Part shown: positions 15,835-25,590 of the stretch, piece after piece
Layout: the number at the start of each line of letters is the position of its first letter
Numbering within the stretch: position 1 is the stretch's first letter
Assembly: GCA_947498845.1 (NCBI GenBank)
Contig: CANMLX010000015.1
Span: forward strand, 1 to 64,000
DNA: 64,000 nt
Source: an uncultured Flavobacteriaceae bacterium
GTDB lineage: Bacteria; Bacteroidota; Bacteroidia; Flavobacteriales; Flavobacteriaceae
Direction of reading: 5' to 3'
Notes under the pieces: model-generated
What the model was told of the DNA's origin: nothing
The model's input: only the letters and a program-made list of their open reading frames with translations
Databases searched by the model: none
Translations under genes and position numbers: made by a program

Positions 15835-16017
15835 TTAATCTTTCTTTTCTTCTATTTTATCTTCATCTTTGGTCGCATCTTTAAATTCTTTGATGCCGCT
15901 ACCTAAGCCTCTCATTAATTCTGGTATTTTTTTACCTCCAAATAATAACAAAACTGCCACTACAATTAATGTTATTTGCATTGGACCAATAGCCAATGGC
16001 AACATATATAAACTCAT
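15835..16017 (-). CDS. tatA: Twin-arginine translocase subunit TatA/TatE
   Basis: Pore-forming subunit of the Tat protein export system. 60 residues: one membrane helix (about 12-27, ITLIVVAVLLLFGGKKIPEL), the hinge, an amphipathic helix (RGLGSGIKEFKDATK) and a charged tail. The FGGKKIPELMRGLG motif is diagnostic. Single gene with its own terminator and a TAAATTTG -7 box, divergent from the M23 peptidase gene. No tatC in the window. Confidence 0.92.
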   Translation of the reverse strand: MSLYMLPLAIGPMQITLIVVAVLLLFGGKKIPELMRGLGSGIKEFKDATKDEDKIEEKKD

Positions 16018-16037
16018 AACGAAATGTATTTAAAGTA

Positions 16038-16045
16038 CAAATTTA
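16038..16045 (-). promoter_or_regulatory. Putative -7 box of tatA
   Basis: TAAATTTG on the minus strand fits TAnnTTTG and lies about 20 nt before the tatA ATG. Confidence 0.4.
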
Positions 16046-16148
16046 AATAATTAAAGTTTAACAAATGCGTTTTTAACATTATAACTTGTTTTTTTAGTAA
16101 ATATTAAACCTGTGGCATAGTATAATTTTTTTAATTTAGCGTTCAATT

Positions 16149-17012
16149 ATGAGTGAAAAGAAACCTAAAAAAATTAAGAATAAATTACTCGATAAATACC
16201 GTTTAGTAATTCTTAACGAAAATACTTTTGAGGAGCGTTTATCTTTAAAACTAACAAGATTAAATGTTTTTGTTGTAGTCTCTTTGTCAAGTATTTTTTT
16301 AGTTGGTTTTACCATTTTACTAATTGCCTATACCCCTTTAAAAGAGTACATTCCTGGGTATTCTTCTACGGCATTGAAAAAGAGAGCTACAGAATTAAGT
16401 TATAAAACAGATTCGTTACAACAAGTGTTAGTGATGAATGATCGTTATTTTGGTTCAATTAGAAAAGTGCTTAAGGGCGATGTGAGTTTAGAAGATTTAA
16501 ATAAAGATTCAATTATTGAAGCCACAAAACTAGAAATAAGCGAAGTAGATTTAACACCAATAAGAGAAGATTCATTACTTAGAGCGAAAATTGATAAAGA
16601 AGATAAATATAATCTTTTCGATTCTGCAATTTCGGTAGCAAATTTCGTGCTGTTTCCTCCTGTGAATGGTACGATTAGCCAATCGTATAATTTAAAAGAA
16701 AAACATTATGCTATTGATATTGTTGTAGCAAAAGATACGCCTATAAAAGCGACAGCAGATGGCACTGTTATTTTTGCCGAATGGACGGCAAGTACTGGGC
16801 ATGTTATTATTTTAGAGCACAGTTATGGCTTAATTTCGGTATACAAACACAATGCATCATTAACTAAATCTCAAGGAGAATTAGTCAAATCAGGCGAAGT
16901 CATTGCCACAGCAGGAAATACAGGAGAATTATCCACAGGACCTCATTTACATTTTGAATTATGGAGTGATGGTTATCCAATTAATCCAACTAATTTTATA
17001 GATTTCGAATAG
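16149..17012 (+). CDS. Membrane-anchored M23 (LytM-type) peptidase
   Basis: 287 residues. A basic N-terminus, one membrane helix (about 39-62), a coiled linker, then a C-terminal peptidase domain. Zinc ligands are visible: His186 and Asp190 in KHYAIDIVV, and the HLHFE motif with His266 and His268. Such proteins cut or regulate cutting of peptidoglycan cross-links during growth and division; all core residues are present, so it may be an active enzyme. It ends exactly where the next gene starts (16-bp or smaller gap, here none), so the two are probably co-translated. It is the first gene of a plus-strand run that continues to 48058. Confidence 0.88.
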   Translation: MSEKKPKKIKNKLLDKYRLVILNENTFEERLSLKLTRLNVFVVVSLSSIFLVGFTILLIAYTPLKEYIPGYSSTALKKRATELSYKTDSLQQVLVMNDRYFGSIRKVLKGDVSLEDLNKDSIIEATKLEISEVDLTPIREDSLLRAKIDKEDKYNLFDSAISVANFVLFPPVNGTISQSYNLKEKHYAIDIVVAKDTPIKATADGTVIFAEWTASTGHVIILEHSYGLISVYKHNASLTKSQGELVKSGEVIATAGNTGELSTGPHLHFELWSDGYPINPTNFIDFE

Positions 17013-18515
17013 ATGATTTCAATAAAATCTGCACTAGCAAAACCATTTGCAAAATATATTTATAACAAGGTTCAGAAATGGGCTAACAATCCGGTCAAGA
17101 CCCAAGAAAAAGTATTTAAAAGCTTAATTAAAGCGGGTGCAAATACAAGTTTTGGTAAAGATCATGATTTTGATAAAATTAGTAGTTATGAAGATTTTGT
17201 AACACAAGTACAAGTTAGGGATTACGAAGGCTTAAAATCTTATGTGGAGCGTGTAGTTTCTGGTGAAGAGAATGTACTTTGGAAAGGAAAGCCCATCTAT
17301 TTTGCTAAAACTTCTGGAACAACTTCGGGCTCCAAATACATTCCTATTACTAAAGAGAGCATGCCAAGTCATGTAGAAGCGGCTAGAAATGCCATTTTAA
17401 TGTACATTCATGAAACCGGTAATGTAGATTTTGTAAATGGTAAAATGATTTTTCTTCAAGGGAGTCCAATTTTAAACGAACAAAACGGGATACAATTAGG
17501 AAGACTCTCTGGAATTGTTGCACATTATGTACCTAAATATCTTCAAAAAAATAGAATGCCATCTTGGGAAACCAATTGTATTGAAGATTGGGAAACCAAG
17601 GTAGATGCTATTGTAGAAGAAACTCTTGCGGAGGATATGTCTATTATTTCGGGAATACCCTCATGGGTGCAAATGTATTTTGAAAAACTTCAGCAAAAAA
17701 CAGGAAAGAAGGTTGGTGATGTATTTAAAAATTTCAATTTGTTTATTTTTGGAGGTGTTAACTATGAACCCTATCGTAGTAAATTTGAAAATTTAATAGG
17801 TCGTAAAGTAGACAGTATAGAGCTTTATCCAGCAAGTGAGGGTTTTTTTGCCTTTCAGGATAAGCAAAATAAAAAAGGGATGTTATTGCAATTAAACTCT
17901 GGGATATTCTATGAGTTTATTAAAGCAGATGCCTTTTTTAAAGACAATCCAAAGCGAATAACAATTAAAGATGTTGAAATAGGCGTAAATTATGTGATGA
18001 TAATTTCAACAAATGCAGGACTTTGGGCTTATAATATAGGCGATACAGTTGAGTTTACATCTACTAAGCCTTATCGAGTAATTGTGTCGGGTAGAATAAA
18101 GCACTTTATTTCGGCTTTTGGAGAACATGTAATAGGCAAAGAAGTTGAGCAAGCCATGCAAGAAGCAATTAAAACTACAAATGCCATTGTTACCGAATTT
18201 ACTGTAGCTCCACAAATTAACCCAGAAAAGGATTTGCCTTATCACGAATGGTTTATTGAGTTTGAAAAAGAACCTAAGGATATTTTTGCCTTTACTGAAG
18301 CGATAGATCAATCATTGCAAGCACAAAACACGTATTATTTTGATTTAATTGATGGTAAGGTGTTACAACAATTAAAGATTACCAAAGTAGAGAAAGATGG
18401 ATTTAAAAATTATATGAAATCTGTTGGAAAACTAGGTGGTCAAAATAAGATACCGAGGTTATCAAACGATAGAAAAATAGCGGATGCTTTTACATACCTG
18501 TCTACAAAAAAATAA
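17013..18515 (+). CDS. GH3 auxin-responsive-promoter family protein (adenylating enzyme)
   Basis: 500 residues, cytosolic. Belongs to the ANL-type adenylating superfamily branch named after plant GH3 acyl-amido synthetases. Phosphate-binding loop FAKTSGTTSGSKYIPIT at about 101-117, then FGGVNYEP and LYPASEGFFAFQ for the adenine and acid sites, and ISAFGEHVIGKEVEQAM near the C-terminal hinge. In plants these join amino acids to acyl acids; bacterial substrates are not known. It starts on the base after the M23 peptidase stop. The conserved pairing with a cell-wall peptidase suggests envelope biology, which is inference. Confidence 0.85.
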   Translation: MISIKSALAKPFAKYIYNKVQKWANNPVKTQEKVFKSLIKAGANTSFGKDHDFDKISSYEDFVTQVQVRDYEGLKSYVERVVSGEENVLWKGKPIYFAKTSGTTSGSKYIPITKESMPSHVEAARNAILMYIHETGNVDFVNGKMIFLQGSPILNEQNGIQLGRLSGIVAHYVPKYLQKNRMPSWETNCIEDWETKVDAIVEETLAEDMSIISGIPSWVQMYFEKLQQKTGKKVGDVFKNFNLFIFGGVNYEPYRSKFENLIGRKVDSIELYPASEGFFAFQDKQNKKGMLLQLNSGIFYEFIKADAFFKDNPKRITIKDVEIGVNYVMIISTNAGLWAYNIGDTVEFTSTKPYRVIVSGRIKHFISAFGEHVIGKEVEQAMQEAIKTTNAIVTEFTVAPQINPEKDLPYHEWFIEFEKEPKDIFAFTEAIDQSLQAQNTYYFDLIDGKVLQQLKITKVEKDGFKNYMKSVGKLGGQNKIPRLSNDRKIADAFTYLSTKK

Positions 18516-18541
18516 TAGTACATTTGTGGTGTTAGACTTCT

Positions 18542-20233
18542 ATGAAAAACGGAAAAAGAAAAGAAAGAACTAGAGCACAAGAAAGCTCCAATGCCATTGA
18601 GCGGATGTATATTACTATGCGTCATCTCTTTAATAGAGGGTTTTATAAACCCATGGGGATTTCTGGCGAAACATTAAGACAATCACTACTGTTATTGCGT
18701 CCTGAAATTTATGGTACTGTTGCAGATGAAGAAAAGGTAGAGTTAGAAGGATTACTTTATGTAATAGATAGATTGCCTCAAGGTATTGAAGAATGTAGCA
18801 TTATTAATTTAACCAGTGACGAAGGCTATTCTAACTCTCATTTTAAACCTATAATTCCAGAAAAGCGTCGTCGTAATTGTTACAGGATAGATGATGAACA
18901 AATGAATATCGAAATTACCAGAGGACGTTCTGAAATTTATGATATACTTACGCATCTAACATTTCTTTTTGTAGAGTCTCATAAAATAAGTGATCGCGTA
19001 TTGATTGATGAATCTGGAGCAACTACTCGGGATTGGGAAAAACTAGAAAAAGCAGTTAAGTCTACTAAAAAACTATCTCAAAAAGAACGCGAAGTAGCAG
19101 TGACGCATACAGCAAATATTTTAGGTAGAACATTTAGCGAATTAACTACTATATACCAAGAATTTGCCACAACTACTCAACCAGAACGGTTGTTACATAT
19201 TATCTATTGGTTAGGTAAACTAGCCATAGAAGAAAAAATAACCAATAACAAGCGTACGGTAACTTTTAGCCCTATACTAAGAGAAGATATAGGGCATCAT
19301 ATACATGGTGAGATTTGGGCAGATAGCATAAAGAAATTACTTTATAAAAATCAATTATTAGAGCGTCCTATCCATATTATTAGTGCCAATATGCATAGTG
19401 TAATGAATACGCTATTTACACCAAGTGCCTTGAAAGATATAGCTTCTAAAAAAGATATTTTTGAAGTTTATAAACTGTTAAGCAATAAAGATAATATTCC
19501 CTTGAGAAAAAAGGTTCAAAATAGAGCTTTGGAGGAGGGGATGATTTATATGAACGACATTTCAGGGGCAAATATTGATGTACAAATATTCGATACAGAT
19601 AAGGTAGATCTATCTAAACTTGATGTTAAAGTAGATGAAACCGTTATAAAATCAAAAAAACCTGTTATATTCGTCATGGATTATGCTTTTGGGGAGCAGG
19701 CATACGAAGTTATTGACGAACTGTTAAAACCATATATTGCTAAAGATCAAAAAATATTTCTTAATATTGAGTCTATATCCATAATGGGTAAAGCTGGTAT
19801 TTTAGAAGGAGGTAAGGGTGATATTATGATTCCATCGGCTCATATTTTTGAGGGAACAGCAGATAATTACCCTTTTAAAAATGAATTAAAAAAAGAAGAT
19901 TTGTGTTGTGAAGGAATTGATGTGTATGAAGGCTCAATGATTACAGTTTTAGGAACATCACTTCAAAATAGGGAAATTTTAAAGTTTTTCTATAATTCAA
20001 CATGGAACGTTATAGGATTAGAAATGGAGGGTGCGCATTATCAAAAAGCGATACAGGCAGCATCTAAAGTAAGAGGCAGCATACGTGAAGATGTAAAAGT
20101 GCGTTATGCGTATTATGCAAGTGACAACCCTTTAGAGACAGGAAGCACATTGGCTTCAGGGGGGTTGGGAACTTCAGGTGTTAAGCCCACATATTTAATA
20201 ACGAGAATGATATTAGAACAAATATTTAATTAA
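18542..20233 (+). CDS. DUF6909-like conserved protein of Bacteroidota
   Basis: 563 residues, no signal peptide or membrane segment. The N-terminal part (AIERMYITMRHLFNRGFYKPMGISGETLRQSLLLLRPEIYG) matches my memory of the DUF6909 family, widespread in Bacteroidota and uncharacterised. The C-terminal part carries GLEMEGAHYQKAI at 492-504. This is like the purine-binding ExEG segment of nucleoside phosphorylases (GLEMEGA), and is preceded by a TVLGTSLQN strand. A nucleoside- or nucleotide-binding role is possible but unproven. It lies 8 nt before the Wzz-like gene, so the polysaccharide locus may be transcribed from upstream of this gene. The ATG at 18542 is followed by a basic start. Confidence 0.65.
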   Translation: MKNGKRKERTRAQESSNAIERMYITMRHLFNRGFYKPMGISGETLRQSLLLLRPEIYGTVADEEKVELEGLLYVIDRLPQGIEECSIINLTSDEGYSNSHFKPIIPEKRRRNCYRIDDEQMNIEITRGRSEIYDILTHLTFLFVESHKISDRVLIDESGATTRDWEKLEKAVKSTKKLSQKEREVAVTHTANILGRTFSELTTIYQEFATTTQPERLLHIIYWLGKLAIEEKITNNKRTVTFSPILREDIGHHIHGEIWADSIKKLLYKNQLLERPIHIISANMHSVMNTLFTPSALKDIASKKDIFEVYKLLSNKDNIPLRKKVQNRALEEGMIYMNDISGANIDVQIFDTDKVDLSKLDVKVDETVIKSKKPVIFVMDYAFGEQAYEVIDELLKPYIAKDQKIFLNIESISIMGKAGILEGGKGDIMIPSAHIFEGTADNYPFKNELKKEDLCCEGIDVYEGSMITVLGTSLQNREILKFFYNSTWNVIGLEMEGAHYQKAIQAASKVRGSIREDVKVRYAYYASDNPLETGSTLASGGLGTSGVKPTYLITRMILEQIFN

Positions 20234-20240
20234 AATTATT

Positions 20241-21320
20241 ATGAGTAAAGATTTGCCACAACCACAGCAATCTGAAGAAGTAGACTTAGGTCAATTATTT
20301 AAATTAATAGGTAAAGCTTTTGACAGACTTTTTAAGTTTATTGGAGGTGTGTTTAATAAGTTGTTTCTTGGGTTTGTTTGGTTAGTGTTTTTTGTGAAGA
20401 GAAACATAATTATTTTATTATCTTCGATAATTATTGGAGGATTAATTGGTTTTGCTGCTGAAAAATTCTCTCCAACAGTTTTTAAGTCTTATGTTACTGT
20501 TAAACAAAATTATAATACAGGTGAGAATCTTTATACTTCAATTGCTTATTACAAAGAGTTGATAAATAAAAAAGATACAGAGACTTTAAAGAATGCCCTG
20601 GGTTTAACCACAGATCAGGCCGAATCAATATTAGATTTTGATATTGAATCTGTTGTTTCTGAAAATGATAGACTTAAAGATTATAACGATTATTTAAAAA
20701 CATTGGATTCTACGTTAGCTTCTACTGTAGATTATGAGGAGTTTAAGGGAAACACAGAAGATTATTTAAATATATACCAACAAATTATAATAAAGGCTAA
20801 GAAAAAAAACAATTTCAAATTAGTATTTGATAAAATTGTTAGTAGTATCAATAATAATGAGTATTTTAAGAGAGAACAACAAAAAGATTTACAGGAGTTA
20901 AAAGGTGAGGAAGAAGCCATAATGATAAATTTACGTGAATCAGATTCGTTACAACAAGTTTATAAACGGGTTTTAGAGTATAGTGCAACAAATAATAAGC
21001 CCAGTGGTTCTCAAATGAGTGTTAATATTGATTCAGGAGAAGATAAACAACAAACTAAAGAATACGATTTATTTAAAAATGATTCAGAACTTAGACAAAG
21101 ACTGGTTACTATCAAAAGAAAAATAGCAGACAAGCAATATGTTCTGGAAGTTATTTCTAATAAACAAGATAGTGGTGTAATATATGAAGGTATTGATTTT
21201 TTGGGTTTCGAATTAGGGAAAAAAAAGTATTATGCTATTTTAGTTTTTATAGCTACTTTAATGACTCTCTTGGGCATTCGGTTTTTAAAATTTTTAGATA
21301 AATACAAAGGTAAGGTATAA
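20241..21320 (+). CDS. Wzz-like polysaccharide chain-length determinant
   Basis: 359 residues with the two-helix plan of Wzz/PCP proteins: first membrane segment about 49-75 (IIILLSSIIIGGLIGFAAE), a long periplasmic coiled region (about 80-325, rich in Lys/Glu/Gln), and a second segment about 331-349 (YYAILVFIATLMTLLGI). The N-terminus is cytosolic and has an extra amphipathic stretch (27-48). No kinase domain. First gene of the surface-glycan locus, followed after 3 nt by rfbB. Expected to set the length of polymer made by the Wzy-like protein downstream. Confidence 0.7.
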   Translation: MSKDLPQPQQSEEVDLGQLFKLIGKAFDRLFKFIGGVFNKLFLGFVWLVFFVKRNIIILLSSIIIGGLIGFAAEKFSPTVFKSYVTVKQNYNTGENLYTSIAYYKELINKKDTETLKNALGLTTDQAESILDFDIESVVSENDRLKDYNDYLKTLDSTLASTVDYEEFKGNTEDYLNIYQQIIIKAKKKNNFKLVFDKIVSSINNNEYFKREQQKDLQELKGEEEAIMINLRESDSLQQVYKRVLEYSATNNKPSGSQMSVNIDSGEDKQQTKEYDLFKNDSELRQRLVTIKRKIADKQYVLEVISNKQDSGVIYEGIDFLGFELGKKKYYAILVFIATLMTLLGIRFLKFLDKYKGKV

Positions 21321-21323
21321 GCT

Positions 21324-22370
21324 ATGCGTATTTTAATAACAGGAGGTGCGGGTTTTATAGGTTCTCATGTTGTTAGATTATTTCTTAAAAAGTATCCAAA
21401 GTATTACATATACAATTTGGATGCTCTAACCTATGCTGGAAATTTAGAAAACCTTCATGATGTTGAAAATGTTTTAAACTATACCTTTATTAAAGGAGAT
21501 ATTACCAATGAGTCTTTTGTTTTAAAGCTTTTTGATAAATATCAGTTTGATGCGGTAATTCATCTGGCAGCAGAATCTCATGTAGATCGCTCTATACTAG
21601 ACCCATTATCTTTTGTAAAAACAAATGTACTTGGCACTATTAATTTACTAAATGCATTTAAAAATTGTCATAATGGTAATTATGACAGGAAATTATTCTA
21701 CCATATAAGTACAGATGAGGTTTATGGAAGTTTAGGGCTTACAGGTTTATTTAAAGAAACAACTGCTTATCAGCCAAATTCGCCTTATTCTGCTTCTAAA
21801 GCAAGTTCAGATCATTTTGTAAGAGCTTATGGAGAAACTTATGGGTTGCCTTACTTAATATCCAATTGCTCTAATAATTATGGATCCAATCAATTTCCTG
21901 AAAAATTAATTCCTTTATTTATAAATAACATTTTACAAAAAAAACAACTTCCAGTATATGGAGATGGAAATTATACCAGAGACTGGTTATATGTAGAGGA
22001 TCATGCTATTGCTATAGACTTGATCTTTCATAAAGGAAAAGCGAAAGAAACCTATAATATAGGTGGTTTAAATGAATGGAAAAATATAGATTTGGTAAAG
22101 CTTTTATGTGATAAAATGGATAAAAGGCTTAATTTGGATTTTGGATCATCAAGAAATTTGATTACTTATGTTAAAGATCGACCAGGCCATGATTTACGAT
22201 ATGCTATTGATGCTTCTAAAATTAAAGAAGAATTAGGTTGGTCACCACTAGTAACATTCCATGAAGGATTAGAAAAAACTATAGATTGGTATTTAAATAA
22301 TAAAGATTGGGTAGATAATGTTACTTCTGGTAAGTATCAAGAATACTACAAAAAGCAATATAATAATTAA
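21324..22370 (+). CDS. rfbB: dTDP-glucose 4,6-dehydratase
   Basis: Second step of dTDP-L-rhamnose synthesis. Extended SDR enzyme of 348 residues. NAD site [10 protein letters not shown] at 7-16; [12 protein letters not shown]; the catalytic Thr-Asp-Glu in [14 protein letters not shown] proton relay; and [14 protein letters not shown] in the C-terminal sugar domain. The first gene of the rhamnose set rfbB-A-C-D, all plus strand with tiny gaps. The stop is followed by the rfbA ATG after one base. Confidence 0.95.
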   Translation: MRILITGGAGFIGSHVVRLFLKKYPKYYIYNLDALTYAGNLENLHDVENVLNYTFIKGDITNESFVLKLFDKYQFDAVIHLAAESHVDRSILDPLSFVKTNVLGTINLLNAFKNCHNGNYDRKLFYHISTDEVYGSLGLTGLFKETTAYQPNSPYSASKASSDHFVRAYGETYGLPYLISNCSNNYGSNQFPEKLIPLFINNILQKKQLPVYGDGNYTRDWLYVEDHAIAIDLIFHKGKAKETYNIGGLNEWKNIDLVKLLCDKMDKRLNLDFGSSRNLITYVKDRPGHDLRYAIDASKIKEELGWSPLVTFHEGLEKTIDWYLNNKDWVDNVTSGKYQEYYKKQYNN

Positions 22371-22371
22371 T

Positions 22372-23229
22372 ATGAAAGGTGTAATATTGGCAGGAGGTTC
22401 TGGAACGCGTTTGCATCCGCTAACTAAAGTGGTGAGTAAACAGTTAATGCCAGTATATGATAAACCTATGATTTATTATCCCTTGTCTACGTTAATGTCT
22501 GCTGGTATTAGAGATATTTTAATCATTTCAACATCTAAAGATTTGCCAAAATTTAAAGAACTTTTAGGTGATGGTAACAATTATGGCTGTAACTTTAAAT
22601 ATGCTATACAAGAAAAACCAAATGGTTTGGCAGAAGCTTTTATAATAGGAGAAGATTTTATAGGAAAAGACAATGTTGCATTAATTTTGGGAGATAATAT
22701 ATTTTATGGATCGGGATTAGATGGAATATTAAAGTCTTCTATAAATCAAGAAGGAGGTATTATTTTTGCTTATCATGTACAAGATCCTCAAAGATACGGT
22801 GTTGTAGACTTTGATAGCAATAATAGAGTAATCTCTATAGAAGAAAAGCCAGAGCAACCTAAATCAAATTTTGCAGTTCCTGGTATTTATTTCTATGACA
22901 ATTCAATTTTAGAAATAGCAAAAAATATTATTCCAAGTAACAGAGGAGAATTAGAAATAACAGATGTTAATAAAGCTTACCTAGAAAAGCAACAGTTGAG
23001 GGTTCAAATTTTAGATAAAGGAACTGCATGGTTGGATACAGGGACATTTAACTCTTTAATGCAAGCCTCTCAATTTGTTCAGGTTATTGAAGAGAGACAA
23101 GGGTTGAAAATTGGATGTATAGAAGAGGTAGCGTATAAAATGGGATATATAACAGATGCAGAATTAATGAAATTAGCAACACCATTACTTAAAAGCGGTT
23201 ATGGTAAATATCTTCAACAATTAGTTTAA
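22372..23229 (+). CDS. rfbA: Glucose-1-phosphate thymidylyltransferase
   Basis: First step of dTDP-rhamnose synthesis, dTTP plus glucose-1-phosphate. 285 residues from the ATG at 22372, which gives the standard N-terminus [19 protein letters not shown] longer in-frame start at 22318 would overlap rfbB by 53 bases and add a non-conserved leader, so it was not used. Nucleotide loop GGSGTRLHP, Lys in [27 protein letters not shown] metal site, [19 protein letters not shown]. Length fits the family. Confidence 0.95.
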   Translation: MKGVILAGGSGTRLHPLTKVVSKQLMPVYDKPMIYYPLSTLMSAGIRDILIISTSKDLPKFKELLGDGNNYGCNFKYAIQEKPNGLAEAFIIGEDFIGKDNVALILGDNIFYGSGLDGILKSSINQEGGIIFAYHVQDPQRYGVVDFDSNNRVISIEEKPEQPKSNFAVPGIYFYDNSILEIAKNIIPSNRGELEITDVNKAYLEKQQLRVQILDKGTAWLDTGTFNSLMQASQFVQVIEERQGLKIGCIEEVAYKMGYITDAELMKLATPLLKSGYGKYLQQLV

Positions 23230-23232
23230 TTT

Positions 23233-23784
23233 ATGAAAGTAGAAAAAACAAATTTAGAAGGATGTTTTGTGATAAAGCCTACCGTATTTGAAGATGATAG
23301 AGGTTATTTTTTTGAAAGTTTTAACAAAGAAAAGTTTGAAACACTAACTGGCGCATCTGTTAATTTTGTTCAGGATAATCAATCTATGTCGTCAAGAGGA
23401 GTTCTAAGAGGTTTACATTATCAAGAAGAACCTTATGCTCAATCTAAATTAGTTCGAGTTATTACAGGAAAAGTTTTAGATGTTTGTGTGGATTTAAGAA
23501 AAATGTCTAAAACATTTGGGCAACATTTTTCTATTATACTAGATGGAAAACAAAAACATCAGCTATTTGTTCCAAAAGGATTTGCACATGGCTTTTTAGT
23601 ATTAGAAGACAATACAATCTTCTCATATAAATGCGATAATTATTATAATAAAGCTTCAGAGAAAGGTGTTATTTATAATGATGCTACTTTAAATATAGAT
23701 TGGCAATTATCTAATGATGAGTTAATTTTGTCTGAAAAAGATAAAATATTACCAGCTTTTAAAAATTTAGAATATGACAACTAG
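23233..23784 (+). CDS. rfbC: dTDP-4-dehydrorhamnose 3,5-epimerase
   Basis: Third step of dTDP-L-rhamnose synthesis. Small cupin of 183 residues. Catalytic His in RGLHYQ (about 62), with QDNQSMSSRGVLRG before it, and the conserved FVPKGFAHGFLVL and Tyr-containing sheet (FSYKCDNYY) after. The 3' end overlaps the rfbD start by 11 bases, which supports co-translation. Confidence 0.95.
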   Translation: MKVEKTNLEGCFVIKPTVFEDDRGYFFESFNKEKFETLTGASVNFVQDNQSMSSRGVLRGLHYQEEPYAQSKLVRVITGKVLDVCVDLRKMSKTFGQHFSIILDGKQKHQLFVPKGFAHGFLVLEDNTIFSYKCDNYYNKASEKGVIYNDATLNIDWQLSNDELILSEKDKILPAFKNLEYDN

Positions 23785-24556
23785 AGTGCTTGTTACTGGT
23801 TCTAATGGTCAATTGGGGCAAACTATTAAAGAATTGTATTCTGAGAATAAAAATAATATTGACTTTCTTTTTTTAAGTAAAGAAGAATTGGATATAAGTA
23901 AAGAAGAGTCGATTAGAGAAATTTTTAAAAGCACTCCGTTTGATTATTGTATTAATTGTGCAGCCTATACAAATGTTGAACAGGCTGAAAAAACGCCAGA
24001 GTTGGCATATAAAATCAATGGAAAAGGAGTCAAACTATTGGCAGAGGCGTGTTTAGAGTACAATGTAGTCCTGATTCACATATCAACAGATTATGTGTTT
24101 GATGGAGAGAAGAAAGGGCCATATACAGTGTTAGATATTCCTAACCCTATTAATGAGTATGGACAATCTAAATTATTAGGTGAAAGTTATATTCAGGATA
24201 TTTTGTCAAAATATTTTATCATTAGGACATCATGGTTATATAGTAAACGGTATGGTAAGAATTTTTACAAAACTATATTAGAAAAAGCCAAAGAAACAAA
24301 AGAATTAAAAATTACTACTGAACAGATAGGTTGTCCAACTAACACAGTTAATTTAGCAAACTTTATTATTAGTTTAATTAAAGGTGGTAGTATCGATTTT
24401 GGGTTGTATCATTTTTCAGATGAAGTCGCTATGACATGGTATAAGTTTGCAGAGCAAATTTTAAAAGAAAATAATTTGTTTGAAAAAATAAAGCTTGCAA
24501 AGGCAAACAATTATGTTACTTTTGCTAAAAGACCCAAAAATTCAATATTAATATAA
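23774..24556 (+). CDS. rfbD: dTDP-4-dehydrorhamnose reductase
   Basis: Final step, giving dTDP-L-rhamnose. SDR enzyme of 260 residues, shorter than the usual 280-300 but complete: GSNGQLGQT at 8-16, NCAAYTNVEQAE, STDYVFDG, YGQSKLLGE proton relay, RTSWLYS, and the RPKNSIL ending typical of the family. Ends 14 nt before pseB, moving from the rhamnose to the nonulosonic acid part of the locus. Confidence 0.93.
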   Translation: MTTRVLVTGSNGQLGQTIKELYSENKNNIDFLFLSKEELDISKEESIREIFKSTPFDYCINCAAYTNVEQAEKTPELAYKINGKGVKLLAEACLEYNVVLIHISTDYVFDGEKKGPYTVLDIPNPINEYGQSKLLGESYIQDILSKYFIIRTSWLYSKRYGKNFYKTILEKAKETKELKITTEQIGCPTNTVNLANFIISLIKGGSIDFGLYHFSDEVAMTWYKFAEQILKENNLFEKIKLAKANNYVTFAKRPKNSILI

Positions 24557-24570
24557 ACAGCAAAAATAGA

Positions 24571-25590
24571 ATGTTTGATTTAACAGGAAAGTCAATTCTA
24601 ATAACAGGAGGAACAGGATCACTTGGTAAAGCATTAACTAGTCATATTTTAAATAAAAACCCAGAAATAAGACGTTTAATTATATATTCAAGAGATGAGC
24701 AGAAACAATTTCAAATGGCTCAGGAATATCCAGATTCAGAATATCCTCAAATTAGATACTTTATTGGAGATGTTAGAGATAAGGAAAGACTTGTTAGGGC
24801 GCTTCAGGGAGTGGATTATGTTATTCATGCTGCAGCAATGAAACATGTACACATTGCTGAATATAATCCTGATGAATGTATTAAAACAAATATAGGAGGA
24901 GCAGAAAATGTTGTTGATGCTTGTTTTAAAACAAACGTAGAGCGTGTCGTTGCGCTTTCCACAGACAAAGCATGTGCACCTATTAATTTATATGGAGCAA
25001 CTAAATTAACTTCCGATAAATTATTTATAGCTGCTAATAATATAAAAGGAGATAACCCAATACGTTTTTCTGTAGTTCGATATGGAAATGTTATGGGGTC
25101 TAATGGTTCGGTAATTCCTTTTTTTATCAATAAAAAGAAAAGTGAAAATGCTTTGCCAATAACTGATCCTAATATGACACGTTTTAATATTTCATTACAA
25201 GGAGGAGTTGACATGGTTATGCATGCATTAGAACATGCTTGGGGAGGAGAATTATTTGTCCCTAAAATTCCTTCGTACAAAATAATGGATGTTGCTGATG
25301 CTATTGGGCCAGAATGTGAGAAGCCAATTGTAGGTATTAGACCTGGAGAAAAAGTTCATGAAGAAATGATAACTCCGTCAGACTCTTTTTACACCTATGA
25401 TTTAGGGAAATATTATACCATATTACCAGCAACCCATATGTGGGATTTAAATGATTTTATAAAATCATTTAATGCAAAAAAGGTTGAATTAGGGTTTAGT
25501 TATAATTCTGGTGATAATACAGATTGGGAAACAGTTGATAGTTTACGATCCTTAATTAAAGAACATGTAGATAGTAATTTTGAAGTTTAA
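24571..25590 (+). CDS. pseB: UDP-N-acetylglucosamine 4,6-dehydratase (inverting), PseB
   Basis: First step of pseudaminic acid synthesis: dehydration and C5 inversion of UDP-GlcNAc. 339 residues; N-terminal FDLTGKSILITGGTGSLGKAL, AAAMKHVHIAEYNP, STDKACAPINLYGATK with the catalytic Lys and Tyr, and VVRYGNVMGSNGSV. No membrane domain, which separates PseB from the larger WbpM/CapD type. It abuts pseC directly. Confidence 0.92.
   Translation: MFDLTGKSILITGGTGSLGKALTSHILNKNPEIRRLIIYSRDEQKQFQMAQEYPDSEYPQIRYFIGDVRDKERLVRALQGVDYVIHAAAMKHVHIAEYNPDECIKTNIGGAENVVDACFKTNVERVVALSTDKACAPINLYGATKLTSDKLFIAANNIKGDNPIRFSVVRYGNVMGSNGSVIPFFINKKKSENALPITDPNMTRFNISLQGGVDMVMHALEHAWGGELFVPKIPSYKIMDVADAIGPECEKPIVGIRPGEKVHEEMITPSDSFYTYDLGKYYTILPATHMWDLNDFIKSFNAKKVELGFSYNSGDNTDWETVDSLRSLIKEHVDSNFEV

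Noticed and set aside
22318..22371. Longer N-terminal start of rfbA overlapping rfbB
   Set aside because: The leader is not conserved and would overlap rfbB by 53 bases. The ATG at 22372 gives the standard MKGVILAGG start.
24825..25280. Long minus-strand frame inside pseB
   Set aside because: It is a shadow of the well-supported pseB gene with no protein-family features of its own.
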